A stretch of 64,000 nucleotides of DNA, taken from positions 186,001 through 250,000 of the forward strand of contig NZ_AP022589.1 in assembly GCF_010731755.1 (NCBI RefSeq). The letters run 5' to 3'. The translations under genes were made by a program, and so were the position numbers. The stretch comes from Mycolicibacter minnesotensis. GTDB taxonomy: Bacteria; Actinomycetota; Actinomycetes; Mycobacteriales; Mycobacteriaceae. The notes beneath the pieces were generated by a model. That model saw only the letters and a list, made by a program, of their open reading frames with translations. It had not been told where the DNA came from and searched no databases. Positions 28,252 through 38,128 of the stretch are shown here, piece by piece; within the stretch, counting starts at the first letter, position 1, and every line of letters starts with the position of its first letter.

Positions 28252-29730
28252 ATGTTCGATGTGGGGTTGCCGGGGCCGGAGTCGCTGGACGCCGTCGGCG
28301 ATAATCTGCTGCTAGCAGCCATCACCGGGTGGGCCAGCGTGGAAGCCGCCGCCGGGGCGCGCCGGTTGGCGGCCATCGCCGAGCTGGTCGCACGGCGCAC
28401 TCAAGGCCCCGCACAGGACCGGTCGCGCTGGGCATGCGACAACTGGGACGCCGCGGCCGCCGAAGTGGCCGCCGCCGAGCACATCAGCCACGGCATGGCC
28501 TCGGGGCAGATGTATCTGGCCTCGGCGCTGCGCGAACGGCTGCCACGCGTGGGTGGTTTGTTGGCCGACGGCGTGATCAGCGTCCGGCTGGCTGCCACCA
28601 TCTGCTGGCACACCACGTTGATCACCGACCCGCAGGTGCTGGCGCTCGTCGATGCCGAGTTGGCTGCGTTGGCCACCGCGCTCGGCCCGCTATCGGCGGC
28701 CAAGACCGCGACTGCCATCGACACGCTCATCGATCGACACGACCCCGCGGCGGTGCGCCGCGCCAGCACCAGCGCACGGGGCCGGGAGGTGGTGATCGAC
28801 ACCGCGAACAGTGAGTCCGGCGTGACCGGGTTGTGGGGCCGACTGTTCGCCGTCGACGCCGCCGCACTCGATCAGCGGTTGGAGCAACTGGCCCGCAGCG
28901 TCTGCGACGACGACCCGCGAACCCTGGCCCAGCGCCGCGCTGACGCGCTCGGTGCCCTGGCCGCCGGCGCGGGCACCCTGGCTTGCGCCTGCGGCACACA
29001 GGACTGCTCGGCCGCAGCTGGTACCGATGCCCGCGCAACCCAGGTCGTCGTCCATGTGGTTACCGAGCAGGCGGCCCACGAACCTGAGCCGAAAGCCACA
29101 GCATCGAGGCGGGCCACCACCACATCAGGGCACATCATCGGCGGAGGCAGCGTGCCGGCGCCCTTGCTCGGGGACCTGATTCGCGGTGGGGCCACTGTCA
29201 TATCTCTGGGTCATCACGCCGAGGCCGAGACCGGCTATCGCCCCTCCGCCCGACTAGCGGCGTTCATCCGAGCCCGGGATATGACGTGTCGATTCCCCGG
29301 TTGCGACCGCCCCGCAACGGTCTGTGACGTCGACCACGCCATCGCCTACCCATACGGTCCGACACATCCGGCCAATCTTCGTTGCCTGTGCCGGAAGCAT
29401 CACCTGCTCAAGACCTTCTGGACTGGTTCCGGCGGCTGGAGCGACCGGCAGCACTCGGACGGTTCCATCGAATGGATCTCTCCCACCGGCCACACGTATC
29501 TCACCCGACCGGCAAGTCAGCTGCTGTTCCCGGCCTTGTGCCGGCCAAACCCGCCACCACGTGCCCCGGCAGCCGTGAGCTCACCACCAACCGGGCGCGG
29601 CGTCATGATGCCCACCCGCAAGCGCACCCGGGAGCAAGATCGCGTTCGCCGCATCAGTGCCGAGCGTGCACTCAACGCCGACTATGCAGCCCACGTCATC
29701 GCCGAACGAAATCAGCCCCCGCCGTTCTGA
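28252..29730 (+). CDS. 13E12-repeat HNH endonuclease-like protein (DUF222)
   Basis: 492 residues. The helical DUF222 domain occupies residues ~1-330. The C-terminal HNH domain has paired cysteines and histidines in 'CRFPGCDRPATVCDVDHAI' and 'NLRCLCRKHHLLKTF'. This is the 13E12 repeat family, present in several copies in mycobacterial genomes and sometimes linked to group II introns or mobile DNA; its true role is not settled. A basic C-terminal tail (KRTREQDRVRR) follows. ATGTTCG at the start is typical of the family. Confidence 0.9.
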   Translation: MFDVGLPGPESLDAVGDNLLLAAITGWASVEAAAGARRLAAIAELVARRTQGPAQDRSRWACDNWDAAAAEVAAAEHISHGMASGQMYLASALRERLPRVGGLLADGVISVRLAATICWHTTLITDPQVLALVDAELAALATALGPLSAAKTATAIDTLIDRHDPAAVRRASTSARGREVVIDTANSESGVTGLWGRLFAVDAAALDQRLEQLARSVCDDDPRTLAQRRADALGALAAGAGTLACACGTQDCSAAAGTDARATQVVVHVVTEQAAHEPEPKATASRRATTTSGHIIGGGSVPAPLLGDLIRGGATVISLGHHAEAETGYRPSARLAAFIRARDMTCRFPGCDRPATVCDVDHAIAYPYGPTHPANLRCLCRKHHLLKTFWTGSGGWSDRQHSDGSIEWISPTGHTYLTRPASQLLFPALCRPNPPPRAPAAVSSPPTGRGVMMPTRKRTREQDRVRRISAERALNADYAAHVIAERNQPPPF

Positions 29731-29843
29731 GTGAGGCACTCGATCAGCACGTGCATGGCCGCGCAGCGCAGCCAACCTGCCCAGCCGCGGGTAAACCCGG
29801 CGTAGTCTCTCGACAGCAGCACAACGAGAAGGGGTCGACAGTG

Positions 29844-30146
29844 ATGCGCTACCTCACCGGGGGCCTCGCCACGGCATTGATGGCCACCGGGCTGGCTGCC
29901 GGATGGCTGATCGCCAACGCACCGGCAGCACAGGCAGGGTGCGAGGACAATCCCCTGCTGTTCTTCTCGACCGCGCAGAAGTGCGACGGTCCGGTTCAGC
30001 CCGACGGCAGCTGGCAGCGTTGCGTCATCTACTACTACGAGCCCCCGAAATCACCACCGTCGCAGCAGGACTGCCACTCCATGGGACCCGGCCGGGATTA
30101 CCCGTTTCACTCGTTCTACATGCCGGAGAACCACATCGACCCGTAG
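29844..30146 (+). CDS. Small secreted CDGP-motif protein
   Basis: 100 residues. A signal peptide of about 32 residues ('GLATALMATGLAAGWLIANA', cut after AQA) precedes a mature domain with four or more cysteines and the 'QKCDGPVQPDGSWQRC' stretch that names CDGP proteins in mycobacteria. The cysteines suggest a disulfide-bonded exported protein of unknown function. A GAGAAGGGG ribosome site precedes GTG 29841 and ATG 29844; either may be used. It converges on the flavodoxin-like gene. Confidence 0.75.
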   Translation: MRYLTGGLATALMATGLAAGWLIANAPAAQAGCEDNPLLFFSTAQKCDGPVQPDGSWQRCVIYYYEPPKSPPSQQDCHSMGPGRDYPFHSFYMPENHIDP

Positions 30147-30160
30147 TGGGACTCAGGCCA

Positions 30161-30622
30161 TCAATTGGGGGCCATCAACTGGGCGGCCACGGTCGCCCCG
30201 AGCTCCCAACACGCCTCCAGGTCCGACTTGCCGGGCTTGCCCGAAATCGCCACGTAGTCGGCGGCTTTGACCCATCCCAGCCCGGTGGTGATGGATTCGA
30301 CAGCCCGCTCAGCACCCTCGGTGCCTTCGTTGCCATGCAGGTAGAGGCCGTAAGGCCTGCCGCGGGTCGAGTCCAGGATCGGGTAGTAACAGACGTCGAA
30401 GGCGTGCTTGAGCGCGCCGCTGATATAGCCCAGGTTCGCCGGAGTGCCCAGCAGGTAGCCGTCGGCGGCCAGCATGTCGGCGGGCGATACCTCCAGCGCG
30501 GCGCGGCGCACCACCTCCACGCCCTCGATCTGCGGGTCGCTGGCACCGGCAAGAACAGCCTCGAACATCGCCTGGCAGTGCGGCGACGGTGTGTGGTGGA
30601 CGATCAGCAGCGTTGAGCTCAC
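30161..30622 (-). CDS. Flavodoxin-fold NAD(P)H oxidoreductase-like protein
   Basis: 153 residues. It has a flavodoxin-like start 'TLLIVHHTPSPHCQAMFEAV' (phosphate loop) and 'GYLLGTPANLGYISGALKHAFD' for the FMN ring loop. It corresponds by position and length to Rv2771c. The redox partner is unknown. GTG 30622 overlaps the stop of the upstream membrane gene by 4 bp (GTGA), so these genes and dapB form one operon. Confidence 0.78.
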   Translation of the reverse strand: MSSTLLIVHHTPSPHCQAMFEAVLAGASDPQIEGVEVVRRAALEVSPADMLAADGYLLGTPANLGYISGALKHAFDVCYYPILDSTRGRPYGLYLHGNEGTEGAERAVESITTGLGWVKAADYVAISGKPGKSDLEACWELGATVAAQLMAPN

Positions 30623-31083
30623 TGCTTGCCCTGAAGCGTCACGGCGGTCTTCATCGCCTCGCGCGCGCGACGACGGTCTCCGGCGAATTCGTAGGCCCGG
30701 GCCAGCCGATACCAACGCCGCCAATTGTCCGGATCGGCATCGAGTTCGGCACGGACCGTGTGGAACAGGGCATCGGCGGCATCACGTTCGATGCGCCCCG
30801 ACGGCCGGCGCGGCAGGGCGCCGGCATCGAGTTCCATGCCCTCCTCGGCGATCAACCGCGACAGCCGCTGATGCGCGAAACCGTCACGCAGGGTGGCGAT
30901 CATCGCCCACAGACCCAGGAACGGCATGATCAGCAGCGCCACCCCCATCCCGGTCGCTGCGATCGAGCCGGAGGTGATCAGCAGCAGCGCGATCCGGCCC
31001 AGAAAGACCGTATACATGAGCATCGCCACACACATGAAGCCGAGGAGCACCTTCACCCGCGCGGCTGGCGACACCATGATCAC
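30619..31083 (-). CDS. Membrane protein with a TPR-like tail (Rv2772c family)
   Basis: 154 residues. Two transmembrane helices (about 12-32 and 42-64) are followed by a soluble helical part ending 'DADPDNWRRWYRLARAYEFAGDRRRAREAMKTAV', which reads as a single tetratricopeptide-like motif. It corresponds to Rv2772c by position between the flavodoxin gene and dapB. The function is unknown. It starts 2 bp after dapB. Confidence 0.72.
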   Translation of the reverse strand: MIMVSPAARVKVLLGFMCVAMLMYTVFLGRIALLLITSGSIAATGMGVALLIMPFLGLWAMIATLRDGFAHQRLSRLIAEEGMELDAGALPRRPSGRIERDAADALFHTVRAELDADPDNWRRWYRLARAYEFAGDRRRAREAMKTAVTLQGKQ

Positions 31084-31085
31084 GC

Positions 31086-31980
<895 letters not shown>

Positions 31981-31983
31981 CCG

Positions 31984-32988
31984 TTAGGACACTTCCCGGC
32001 GTGCCTCGCCGGACTCGCCAGAGCCCGCTAGACGTTCGGCGACGAATCGGACCATCAGCTCAAACGCAGCCCGGCTTTCGGGCAGGAATCCGAACAACGC
32101 CGGGAATGCGTGGACCTGCTTCGCCCACAGTTCGAGCCGGCTGGAGCGGCCCAGCTCCAGCAGCGCTGCGTGCAGCCGTTCGTTGTCGCAGCGCAGGATC
32201 TCCGACTCGGCAGCAATGAGCAGCGCCGGTGGCATGGTCTCGAGTCGTCCATTGATCGGGGACAGATCGTGGCGCATCGGCAACGACGGGCAGACATGCT
32301 CGACGAGGTCTGGCAGCGCGTCCGCTATGCCGAAGGCGTCGGTGTCCATGTTCGGGTGGGTGCTGCGAGCCGTTCCTTCGAGCTCCAGCAGTGCCGAGAT
32401 CCCGATGACCCCGGCCGGGGCCGGCAACCCTTCCTGCTGAGCTCGCAGCGCGGTGGCAAACGTCATGAATCCACCCGCGGAGTCTCCGGCGATCACCGTC
32501 TTGGCCGGGTCGGCCCCCTGCTCCAGCAGCCAACGGTAGGCACCGACGCCGTCCTCCACGGAACCGTCCACGCTCACGACGGGGAATTGGCGGTAGTCGA
32601 CGTGGACGACCGGAAGCCGGGTCCGCCGGGCCAATGTCGCCACGACGTGCAGGTGGGTGTCAAGACCGCCGGTGAAGAATCCGCCGCCGTGAAAGTACAA
32701 GATGGCGCCGTCACCCAGCGGGGCGACGCAATCCGCCCTGCGAACGATCTCGACGGGAACCCCCGTCGCGAGATCACGGGTGAAGCGGATCCTGAAATGC
32801 GGTCGAAGCCGTTGCAGGCGGGCGACAGTGTTGGTGCGGCGGCCTAACTGCGCCAACATTTCGGGCATGGCTTCGGGGCCCCCGCGGCGACTGATCCACC
32901 GCACCAACCGCGGCATTATGGCCGCAAAGACGGCGTAGATGATTCTGGCCCGCCAACTGGCACGATGGATCTGCGCAACACCAGACAT
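31984..32988 (-). CDS. Alpha/beta hydrolase of the hormone-sensitive-lipase family
   Basis: 334 residues. It has the HSL oxyanion motif 'YFHGGGFFTGGLDTH' near residue 98 and nucleophile elbow 'AGDSAGGF' with serine near residue 171. A C-terminal 'VHAFPALFGFLPESRAAF' supplies the catalytic His. Enzymes of this type (LipH/LipI-like) hydrolyse short- to medium-chain esters. The substrate is unknown. It is on the same strand as the redox genes upstream, 33 bp away. Confidence 0.85.
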   Translation of the reverse strand: MSGVAQIHRASWRARIIYAVFAAIMPRLVRWISRRGGPEAMPEMLAQLGRRTNTVARLQRLRPHFRIRFTRDLATGVPVEIVRRADCVAPLGDGAILYFHGGGFFTGGLDTHLHVVATLARRTRLPVVHVDYRQFPVVSVDGSVEDGVGAYRWLLEQGADPAKTVIAGDSAGGFMTFATALRAQQEGLPAPAGVIGISALLELEGTARSTHPNMDTDAFGIADALPDLVEHVCPSLPMRHDLSPINGRLETMPPALLIAAESEILRCDNERLHAALLELGRSSRLELWAKQVHAFPALFGFLPESRAAFELMVRFVAERLAGSGESGEARREVS

Positions 32989-33021
32989 CCGGGCAGTCTA
33001 TCGACACCGTTACGCCCGGAC

Positions 33022-34098
33022 TCAGGCGTCGATGACGATCCGTCCCTGGCTGGCCCGCGAGACGCACACCAGCATCTCGTCGTCAGCTTCCGCGGTGCGC
33101 CCGCGCCGCTCGACCTGGCCGGCGACGACCTTCACCTTGCACGTACCGCAGAAGCCCTGTCGGCAGGAGTATGCGGCGGTCGGATCGACGTCGAGCATCA
33201 CATCCAGCGCGGAGCGGTCCGCGGGAATCACCAACACGCGCTGCGACCGCGCCAGTTCCAATTCGAAGGGCACCCCATCAATCACCGGAGGTGGACTGAA
33301 TCGTTCGTAATGCAATGGCGCGTCGGCATGTTGATTGCGGGTGACGCGCACGGCTTCGAGCATCGCGCTGGGACCACACACGTACACCGCGGTCCGCGGT
33401 CCGGCCCCCGCGAGCAACTCGTCGGTCCCGGCGAACCGCCCATGCTCGTCGTCGGCCCACACGGTGACTCGATCGGGGTCGACGGCCAGCACCTCGTCCA
33501 GCAGCGGCATATCGGCTCGGCTCCGTCCGGCATACACCGCGCGCCACTGGATGCCGCGGGCGACAGCTTCGCGCAGCATCGGCAGCATGGGCGTCACCCC
33601 GATACCGCCGATGACGAACAGCACGTCGCTCTCGTCCGTACCCAGGTAGAACGCATTGCGCGGTCCTTCGAACAGCAGCGTGTCGCCCTGGGCGTAGGAC
33701 TCATGCATCTCGACCGAGCCGCCGCCCCCGTCGTCGAGCCGACGCACGGCGATCCGGTACTCGGTACGCCGGCCGGGCACCCCGCACAGCGAGTACTGCC
33801 GCCGGCGCCCCGAGGGCAGCTGGACATCGATGTGACCGCCCGGCGTCCAGTACGGCAGTAGGCCGCCGTCGGGGTCCGCCAGGGTCAAGGCCACCACGTC
33901 GCTGGTCAGCATCTCCCGCTTGGTGACCACTGCCGTGATCGTCCGGGATACCGGGACAATCCGGGACGGCTTCCACCGCGAAATCGTCGCGGCGCCGCCG
34001 AAGAGGGTGATCGCTGCCCAGAGCGCGTTGAACAGCCGGTCGTGTTTTCGCCGGCCGTAGAGATCAGCTGGGCGCGAATGCCAGATCTGTCCAGCCAC
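33022..34098 (-). CDS. Phthalate-dioxygenase-reductase-type flavoprotein with C-terminal 2Fe-2S
   Basis: 358 residues. A short N-terminal extension precedes an FMN-binding barrel ('GRRRQYSLCGVPG'), an NAD(P) domain ('VLFVIGGIGVTPMLPML', 'VYVCGPSAMLEAV') and a plant-type ferredoxin domain with the cysteine ligands in 'AAYSCRQGFCGTCKVKV' and a distal Cys in 'EMLVCVSRAS'. This domain order is that of oxygenase reductases. It corresponds to Rv2776c. GTG 34098 begins just after the upstream hydrolase stop. The likely electron acceptor is the diiron-like protein encoded two genes upstream. Confidence 0.88.
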   Translation of the reverse strand: MAGQIWHSRPADLYGRRKHDRLFNALWAAITLFGGAATISRWKPSRIVPVSRTITAVVTKREMLTSDVVALTLADPDGGLLPYWTPGGHIDVQLPSGRRRQYSLCGVPGRRTEYRIAVRRLDDGGGGSVEMHESYAQGDTLLFEGPRNAFYLGTDESDVLFVIGGIGVTPMLPMLREAVARGIQWRAVYAGRSRADMPLLDEVLAVDPDRVTVWADDEHGRFAGTDELLAGAGPRTAVYVCGPSAMLEAVRVTRNQHADAPLHYERFSPPPVIDGVPFELELARSQRVLVIPADRSALDVMLDVDPTAAYSCRQGFCGTCKVKVVAGQVERRGRTAEADDEMLVCVSRASQGRIVIDA

Positions 34099-34099
34099 G

Positions 34100-35047
34100 T
34101 CAGGCGTGCCGCATGCCGGTACCGGACGCGCCGGCCCCACCGGCCACGCTCTGCTGTACCCACTCGTCGGTGAGCCGAGCGATCATATCGGGGCGATCGA
34201 TGACTACCCAGTGGCCACCGTCGATATCGACGACTCGGTGATGGGGCGCGATCGAACCGGTGAATCGCTGCAGGGCCGGGCTGACGAATACATCCAGGCG
34301 GGGAGCAAGCACTTGGACCGCAACCTCCGTCGTGGGGAGCGGGTGCGACGGTTTGAGAAAGGGACCCGGCATGTTCGCCCGATACAGGTTGAGGCCGTTG
34401 ACGTAGTCGTTCTCGCCTCGCGGCATGGTCGGTTGCGGGCGGCCGGATCGGCCGATTCGGTCCAACCAGTTCAGGACCCGGACTCCCAGTCCGGAGCGGA
34501 ACGCGGCTTCGGGAACCCGCGGCGTCAAGAACAACCAGATGTAGCTCGACTCCAGCAGCTGCCTGATGACATCGCCCAGGGTGCGCAGATTGCGCGCCGA
34601 CCGAAGGAACCGGCCCGCATAGTCCAGGTGAGGGCCTGAGATCGAGGTGTAGGAGCCGACGTTGGCCGCTACTCGACTGTCGGTGATGGCGGCCCAGCCC
34701 TGGATAGAGCCCCAGTCATGGCCCAATAGGTGGACTTGGTCGATCCCCTGCCGTCCCAAGTGCTCGATCACCGCCGCGACATCGGCGATCAGGGAGGGGA
34801 ATCGGTATCCGGACCGGTTCGCCGGCGCCGAGGACGTCCCGGCTCCGCGCACGTCGTAAGCGACGACGTTGTAGCGATCCGGGTGCTGCTCAAGGAGCTG
34901 GCGAGCTACACCGTCCCAGACGTGATGGTTGTCCGGGTAGCCGTGGATCGCGAGGATGGTCGGCCGCTTCGGGTCCAGGTCGGTGTAAGTGTGAACTGCC
35001 AGGGTGACACCGTCGGCGGACTTCACGGTGGTGGCGGCAGGCGTCAT
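34100..35047 (-). CDS. Alpha/beta hydrolase, EphD N-domain-like
   Basis: 315 residues. It has 'LAIHGYPDNHHVWDGV' (HGxP oxyanion motif), the nucleophile elbow 'LLGHDWGSIQGW' with Asp near residue 105, and the C-terminal His in 'DIDGGHWVVIDRP'. HGYPDN and HDWG are typical of epoxide hydrolases such as the N-terminal half of EphD. ATG 35047 has AAGGAG 10 nt upstream. It is adjacent to the reductase and the PF10118 gene. Confidence 0.82.
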   Translation of the reverse strand: MTPAATTVKSADGVTLAVHTYTDLDPKRPTILAIHGYPDNHHVWDGVARQLLEQHPDRYNVVAYDVRGAGTSSAPANRSGYRFPSLIADVAAVIEHLGRQGIDQVHLLGHDWGSIQGWAAITDSRVAANVGSYTSISGPHLDYAGRFLRSARNLRTLGDVIRQLLESSYIWLFLTPRVPEAAFRSGLGVRVLNWLDRIGRSGRPQPTMPRGENDYVNGLNLYRANMPGPFLKPSHPLPTTEVAVQVLAPRLDVFVSPALQRFTGSIAPHHRVVDIDGGHWVVIDRPDMIARLTDEWVQQSVAGGAGASGTGMRHA

Positions 35048-35083
35048 GCAGGGCACTCCTTGTTGTTCGGCCGCGGTACTGCG

Positions 35084-36001
35084 TCAGTGTGTGGCGCGGG
35101 CAGCCGGGGAAACGGCCAGGTAGTTGACCGCCTTCTCCACGCCGCCGAGTTGGGCCGGGTGGAAACCGGGACGGTAGTAGGACGCGATGGCCGGCAGGAA
35201 TTCGAAGGGCGAGGGCACGAGCCCACGACGCGCCGCGATGAACCAGTCTCGCCAGCGTGGCTTGGTGCCGGCCGGCAGCTGGGGGTCCACCTTGTACATG
35301 TAGCGGAGTCCGCGCACCCACATCAGCAGCATGAGAGGTGTGACGGCCAGCTGGGTGCGGACCTGCCGGAGGAATCCGGCCCGCAGGTGCTTCATCACGT
35401 CGAATGCGACGGCCTTGTGCTCGACCTCTTCGGCTCCATGCCAACGCAACATGTCCAGCATCACCGGATGCGCCCCGATCTCGTCCAAGGCGGGGCTGTC
35501 CAAGATCCACTCCCCCAGAATCGCGGTGTAGTGCTCGACAGCGGCCACCAGCGCGATTCGTTCCAACAGCCAGCGCTGTTGACGACGTTTGCTCCAGTTC
35601 GGCCGGTCGCCCAGCAACTTGCCGAACAGCCAGGTGATCTGCGCGGTGAACGGCGACATGTCCACGCCGCGGGCGGCCAGCTGGTCCACGACGGCGGTGT
35701 GCGCCTGGGAGTGCATGGCTTCCTGGCCGATGAATCCCTGGACGTCGAGCCGCAGCTGGTCGTCTTTGATCAGCGGAAGTGCCTGCTTGAACACCTCGAC
35801 GAAGAACTCCTCGCCGGCGGGCAGCAGCAGGTGCAGCACGTCGCAGAAGTGGGTGACGAAGGGCTCCCCGGGCACATAGTGCACCGGGAGGTCCGACCAG
35901 TCGAATCCGACGTCGCGGGCCTGCAGGACGATGCGCTCGTGGTCCAGCACCCCCTGTTCGGGTGAGTGCGGGCCTGCCGCGGTGTCGTCGACGCTGAGCA
36001 T
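35084..36001 (-). CDS. PF10118-type ferritin-like 'metal-dependent hydrolase'
   Basis: 305 residues, largely helical, with carboxylate/His pairs 'GQEAMHSQAH' (about residue 98) and 'WHGAEEVEHKAVAFDV' (~190), as expected for a ferritin-like diiron site. PF10118 is annotated as a metal-dependent hydrolase, but its chemistry is not established; an oxygenase role is possible. ATG 36001 has an AAAGGAGG site, and a TATATT -10-like box lies at 36022-36027 on the minus strand. It heads the series PF10118, EphD-like hydrolase, reductase, HSL hydrolase. Confidence 0.8.
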   Translation of the reverse strand: MLSVDDTAAGPHSPEQGVLDHERIVLQARDVGFDWSDLPVHYVPGEPFVTHFCDVLHLLLPAGEEFFVEVFKQALPLIKDDQLRLDVQGFIGQEAMHSQAHTAVVDQLAARGVDMSPFTAQITWLFGKLLGDRPNWSKRRQQRWLLERIALVAAVEHYTAILGEWILDSPALDEIGAHPVMLDMLRWHGAEEVEHKAVAFDVMKHLRAGFLRQVRTQLAVTPLMLLMWVRGLRYMYKVDPQLPAGTKPRWRDWFIAARRGLVPSPFEFLPAIASYYRPGFHPAQLGGVEKAVNYLAVSPAARATH

Positions 36002-36273
36002 CCGGGCCTCCTTTTTGGACAAATATACGTCAAATGTCAAGAGGGTCGACGGCCCACAGTCGGGGGCGCAAGACGCTCGGTTCCGCTCGCGGCCACCGGC
36101 TCGTGCTGTTACGTCGAAGTTACGAAGTGCGCGCTCTGTTGCGTCACGGTTACATTCTCGGTCCCCCGTTTAAGAGACTGTTAACCAGCTTGTACTCCAA
36201 GGCAACTGACAGGAAACCTCAAGTGCGTCCCCAGCCGGCGTCCCCAGCCGGCCAATTTATGAGGAGAAGCCCA

Positions 36274-36573
36274 TTGAGTTTCCTAGCCGCACAGACCGAA
36301 GAACTCAGGACGGCAGCCGACAGTCTGGGCGGTACCGGCCTCGCACTCGCAGCCCAGAACACGGCAGCTCAAGCTCCCACCACCGGCGTTGTCCCTCCCT
36401 CCGCCGACGAGGTCTCGGCGATGACCGCGGCGAAATTTGCCGCACACGCGCTGATGTATCAGCAGGTCAGCGCTCAAGCCACGGCGATTCACGAGATGTT
36501 TGTCGCCACTCTTGCCTCCAGCAGTAACTCCTATGCGGCCGCTGAGGCCGCCAACGCCCTCGCGGCCGGTTGA
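36274..36573 (+). CDS. PE-family protein
   Basis: 99 residues from TTG 36274, which has a GAGGAGA ribosome site. The start '[22 protein letters not shown]' is the PE helical hairpin, although the Pro-Glu pair itself is not evident. The C-terminal '[15 protein letters not shown]' contains the Y-x3-E type VII secretion signal. There is no long repetitive C-domain. It is followed 19 bp later by a PPE gene and then an Esx pair, as in PE13-PPE18-esxK-esxL of M. tuberculosis. It probably forms a secreted heterodimer with the PPE protein. Confidence 0.85.
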   Translation: MSFLAAQTEELRTAADSLGGTGLALAAQNTAAQAPTTGVVPPSADEVSAMTAAKFAAHALMYQQVSAQATAIHEMFVATLASSSNSYAAAEAANALAAG

Positions 36574-36592
36574 CGACAGAAGGCGTAGACAC

Positions 36593-37759
36593 ATGGATTT
36601 CGCAATGCTTCCGCCGGAGGTCAACTCCGGACGTATGTACGCCGGGCCGGGCGCGGGGTCACTCCTGGCCGCAGGGGCAGCCTGGGATGAACTAGCCGCC
36701 GAACTGCACCTCACCGCCGCCAACTACCAGTCGATTATCTCTGGCCTTACCAGCGGAGGGTGGCAGGGCGTCTCGTCGACGCGCATGGCAGCCGCCGCCG
36801 CGCCGTACATCACGTGGCTCACCGCCACCGGGGCGCAGGCCGAGCAGGCCGGCGCACAGGCCAAGGCCGCGGCCGCTGCCCACGCGGCAGCGTTCTCGAT
36901 GACGGTGCCGCCACCGGTGATCACCGCCAACAGGGCGCAGCTGGCGACGCTGGTCGCGACCAACTTCTTCGGCCAGAACGCCCCGGCCATCGCCGCGACC
37001 GAGGCCATGTACGCCGAGATGTGGGCGCAAGATGCCACCGCGATGCTCAGCTACTCGGTGGCCGCGGAGGCGGCGTCGCAGATGGCACCGTTCGGGCCTC
37101 CACCGCAGACCGCCAACCCCGCGGGAACCGCGGCGCAGGAGGCAGCCACCGCCCAGGCCCTCGGGCAAGGGGCCGCACAAGCGGCGGTCAACGGAGCGAT
37201 GGAGGTGTTGCCGGGCGCGGCGCAATCGACCATTCCCCCGGTCATCGCCGACATTCTCGCCGATCTCGGGGCCTGGGGAGCCTCTCCGATTGGAACTGCA
37301 CTGAGCCTCACCATCATTGCGGCCTTCATCCCCGAATACTTGATTGCCGGCGCCGCACTTCCGTCCCCCTTCGGCTTGGAAGCGGCATCGCCGATGTCCA
37401 TCGCGGCGGGCGTACCTCTCGGCCTGGCACCGACGTTGGCCGCACCTGCCTCGGCGGGCCTGGCCTCGGCCACCTCGGCCTCCGTGGGCAGCGCACAGTC
37501 GGTCAGCGGCTTGTCGGTGCCCAAGGCCTGGGCCACTGCCGCCCCGGAGATGCGTTTGGCAGCAGCTGAAGTCGATGCACCCAGTGTGGTGGCCGCAGAA
37601 GGATTCGGCGGCGGGATGCTCGGTGGGATGCCCCTGTTCGGCGGCGCACCGTTGATGGCGATGGGCGGCCGTGGCGCGAACGGTCAGTACCGGGAGAACA
37701 AGTCGGTCGAGGAAGCCAAGCGAAAGGCCGTCAAGGGAAGACGATCAACCATGTGGTGA
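36593..37759 (+). CDS. PPE-family protein (PPE-SVP subgroup)
   Basis: 388 residues. It begins '[19 protein letters not shown]', with the PPE motif at residues 7-9. The ~180-residue PPE domain has 'GGWQGVSS', and the diagnostic '[14 protein letters not shown]' lies near residue 305, which places it in the PPE-SVP group of ESX-5 substrates such as PPE18. The C-terminus ends in an unusual short basic stretch ([12 protein letters not shown]). An Ala/Pro-rich middle links the two parts. It is expected to be exported with the upstream PE protein. Confidence 0.92.
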   Translation: MDFAMLPPEVNSGRMYAGPGAGSLLAAGAAWDELAAELHLTAANYQSIISGLTSGGWQGVSSTRMAAAAAPYITWLTATGAQAEQAGAQAKAAAAAHAAAFSMTVPPPVITANRAQLATLVATNFFGQNAPAIAATEAMYAEMWAQDATAMLSYSVAAEAASQMAPFGPPPQTANPAGTAAQEAATAQALGQGAAQAAVNGAMEVLPGAAQSTIPPVIADILADLGAWGASPIGTALSLTIIAAFIPEYLIAGAALPSPFGLEAASPMSIAAGVPLGLAPTLAAPASAGLASATSASVGSAQSVSGLSVPKAWATAAPEMRLAAAEVDAPSVVAAEGFGGGMLGGMPLFGGAPLMAMGGRGANGQYRENKSVEEAKRKAVKGRRSTMW

Positions 37760-37809
37760 GCGAGCCACCCAATCTGTAGACATCAATTTCACAACAAGGA
37801 GACAAGACA

Positions 37810-38109
37810 GTGGCTACACGTTTTATGACTGACCCGGACGCGATGCGTTCGATGGCGGGTCGTTTTGATGTGCATGCGCAGACCGTGGAGGACGAGGCTC
37901 GTCGGATGTGGGCGTCGTCGACGAACATTTCCGGTGCGGGTTGGGGTGGTCTGGCGGAGCGTACGTCGATGGACACCATGGGTCAGATGCAGACGGCGTT
38001 TCGCAACATTGTGAACATGCTGCATGGTGTGCGCGATGGGTTGATTCGGGACGCGAACCACTATGAGCAGCAGGAAGCTGCGTCGCAGCAGATCCTGTCG
38101 GGCAGCTAG
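37810..38109 (+). CDS. WXG100 protein of the EsxK/EsxM (QILSS) subfamily
   Basis: 99 residues. '[20 protein letters not shown]' and '[18 protein letters not shown]' carry the central W-G turn, and '[15 protein letters not shown]' supplies the Y-x3-E signal and the QILS ending that names the subfamily. It closely matches EsxK/J/P/W/M of M. tuberculosis. GTG 37810 has an AAGGAG site 7 nt upstream. It pairs with the next gene as a secreted heterodimer, most likely through ESX-5. Confidence 0.95.
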   Translation: MATRFMTDPDAMRSMAGRFDVHAQTVEDEARRMWASSTNISGAGWGGLAERTSMDTMGQMQTAFRNIVNMLHGVRDGLIRDANHYEQQEAASQQILSGS

Positions 38110-38128
38110 AGCGAGAAGGAGACTGCAG

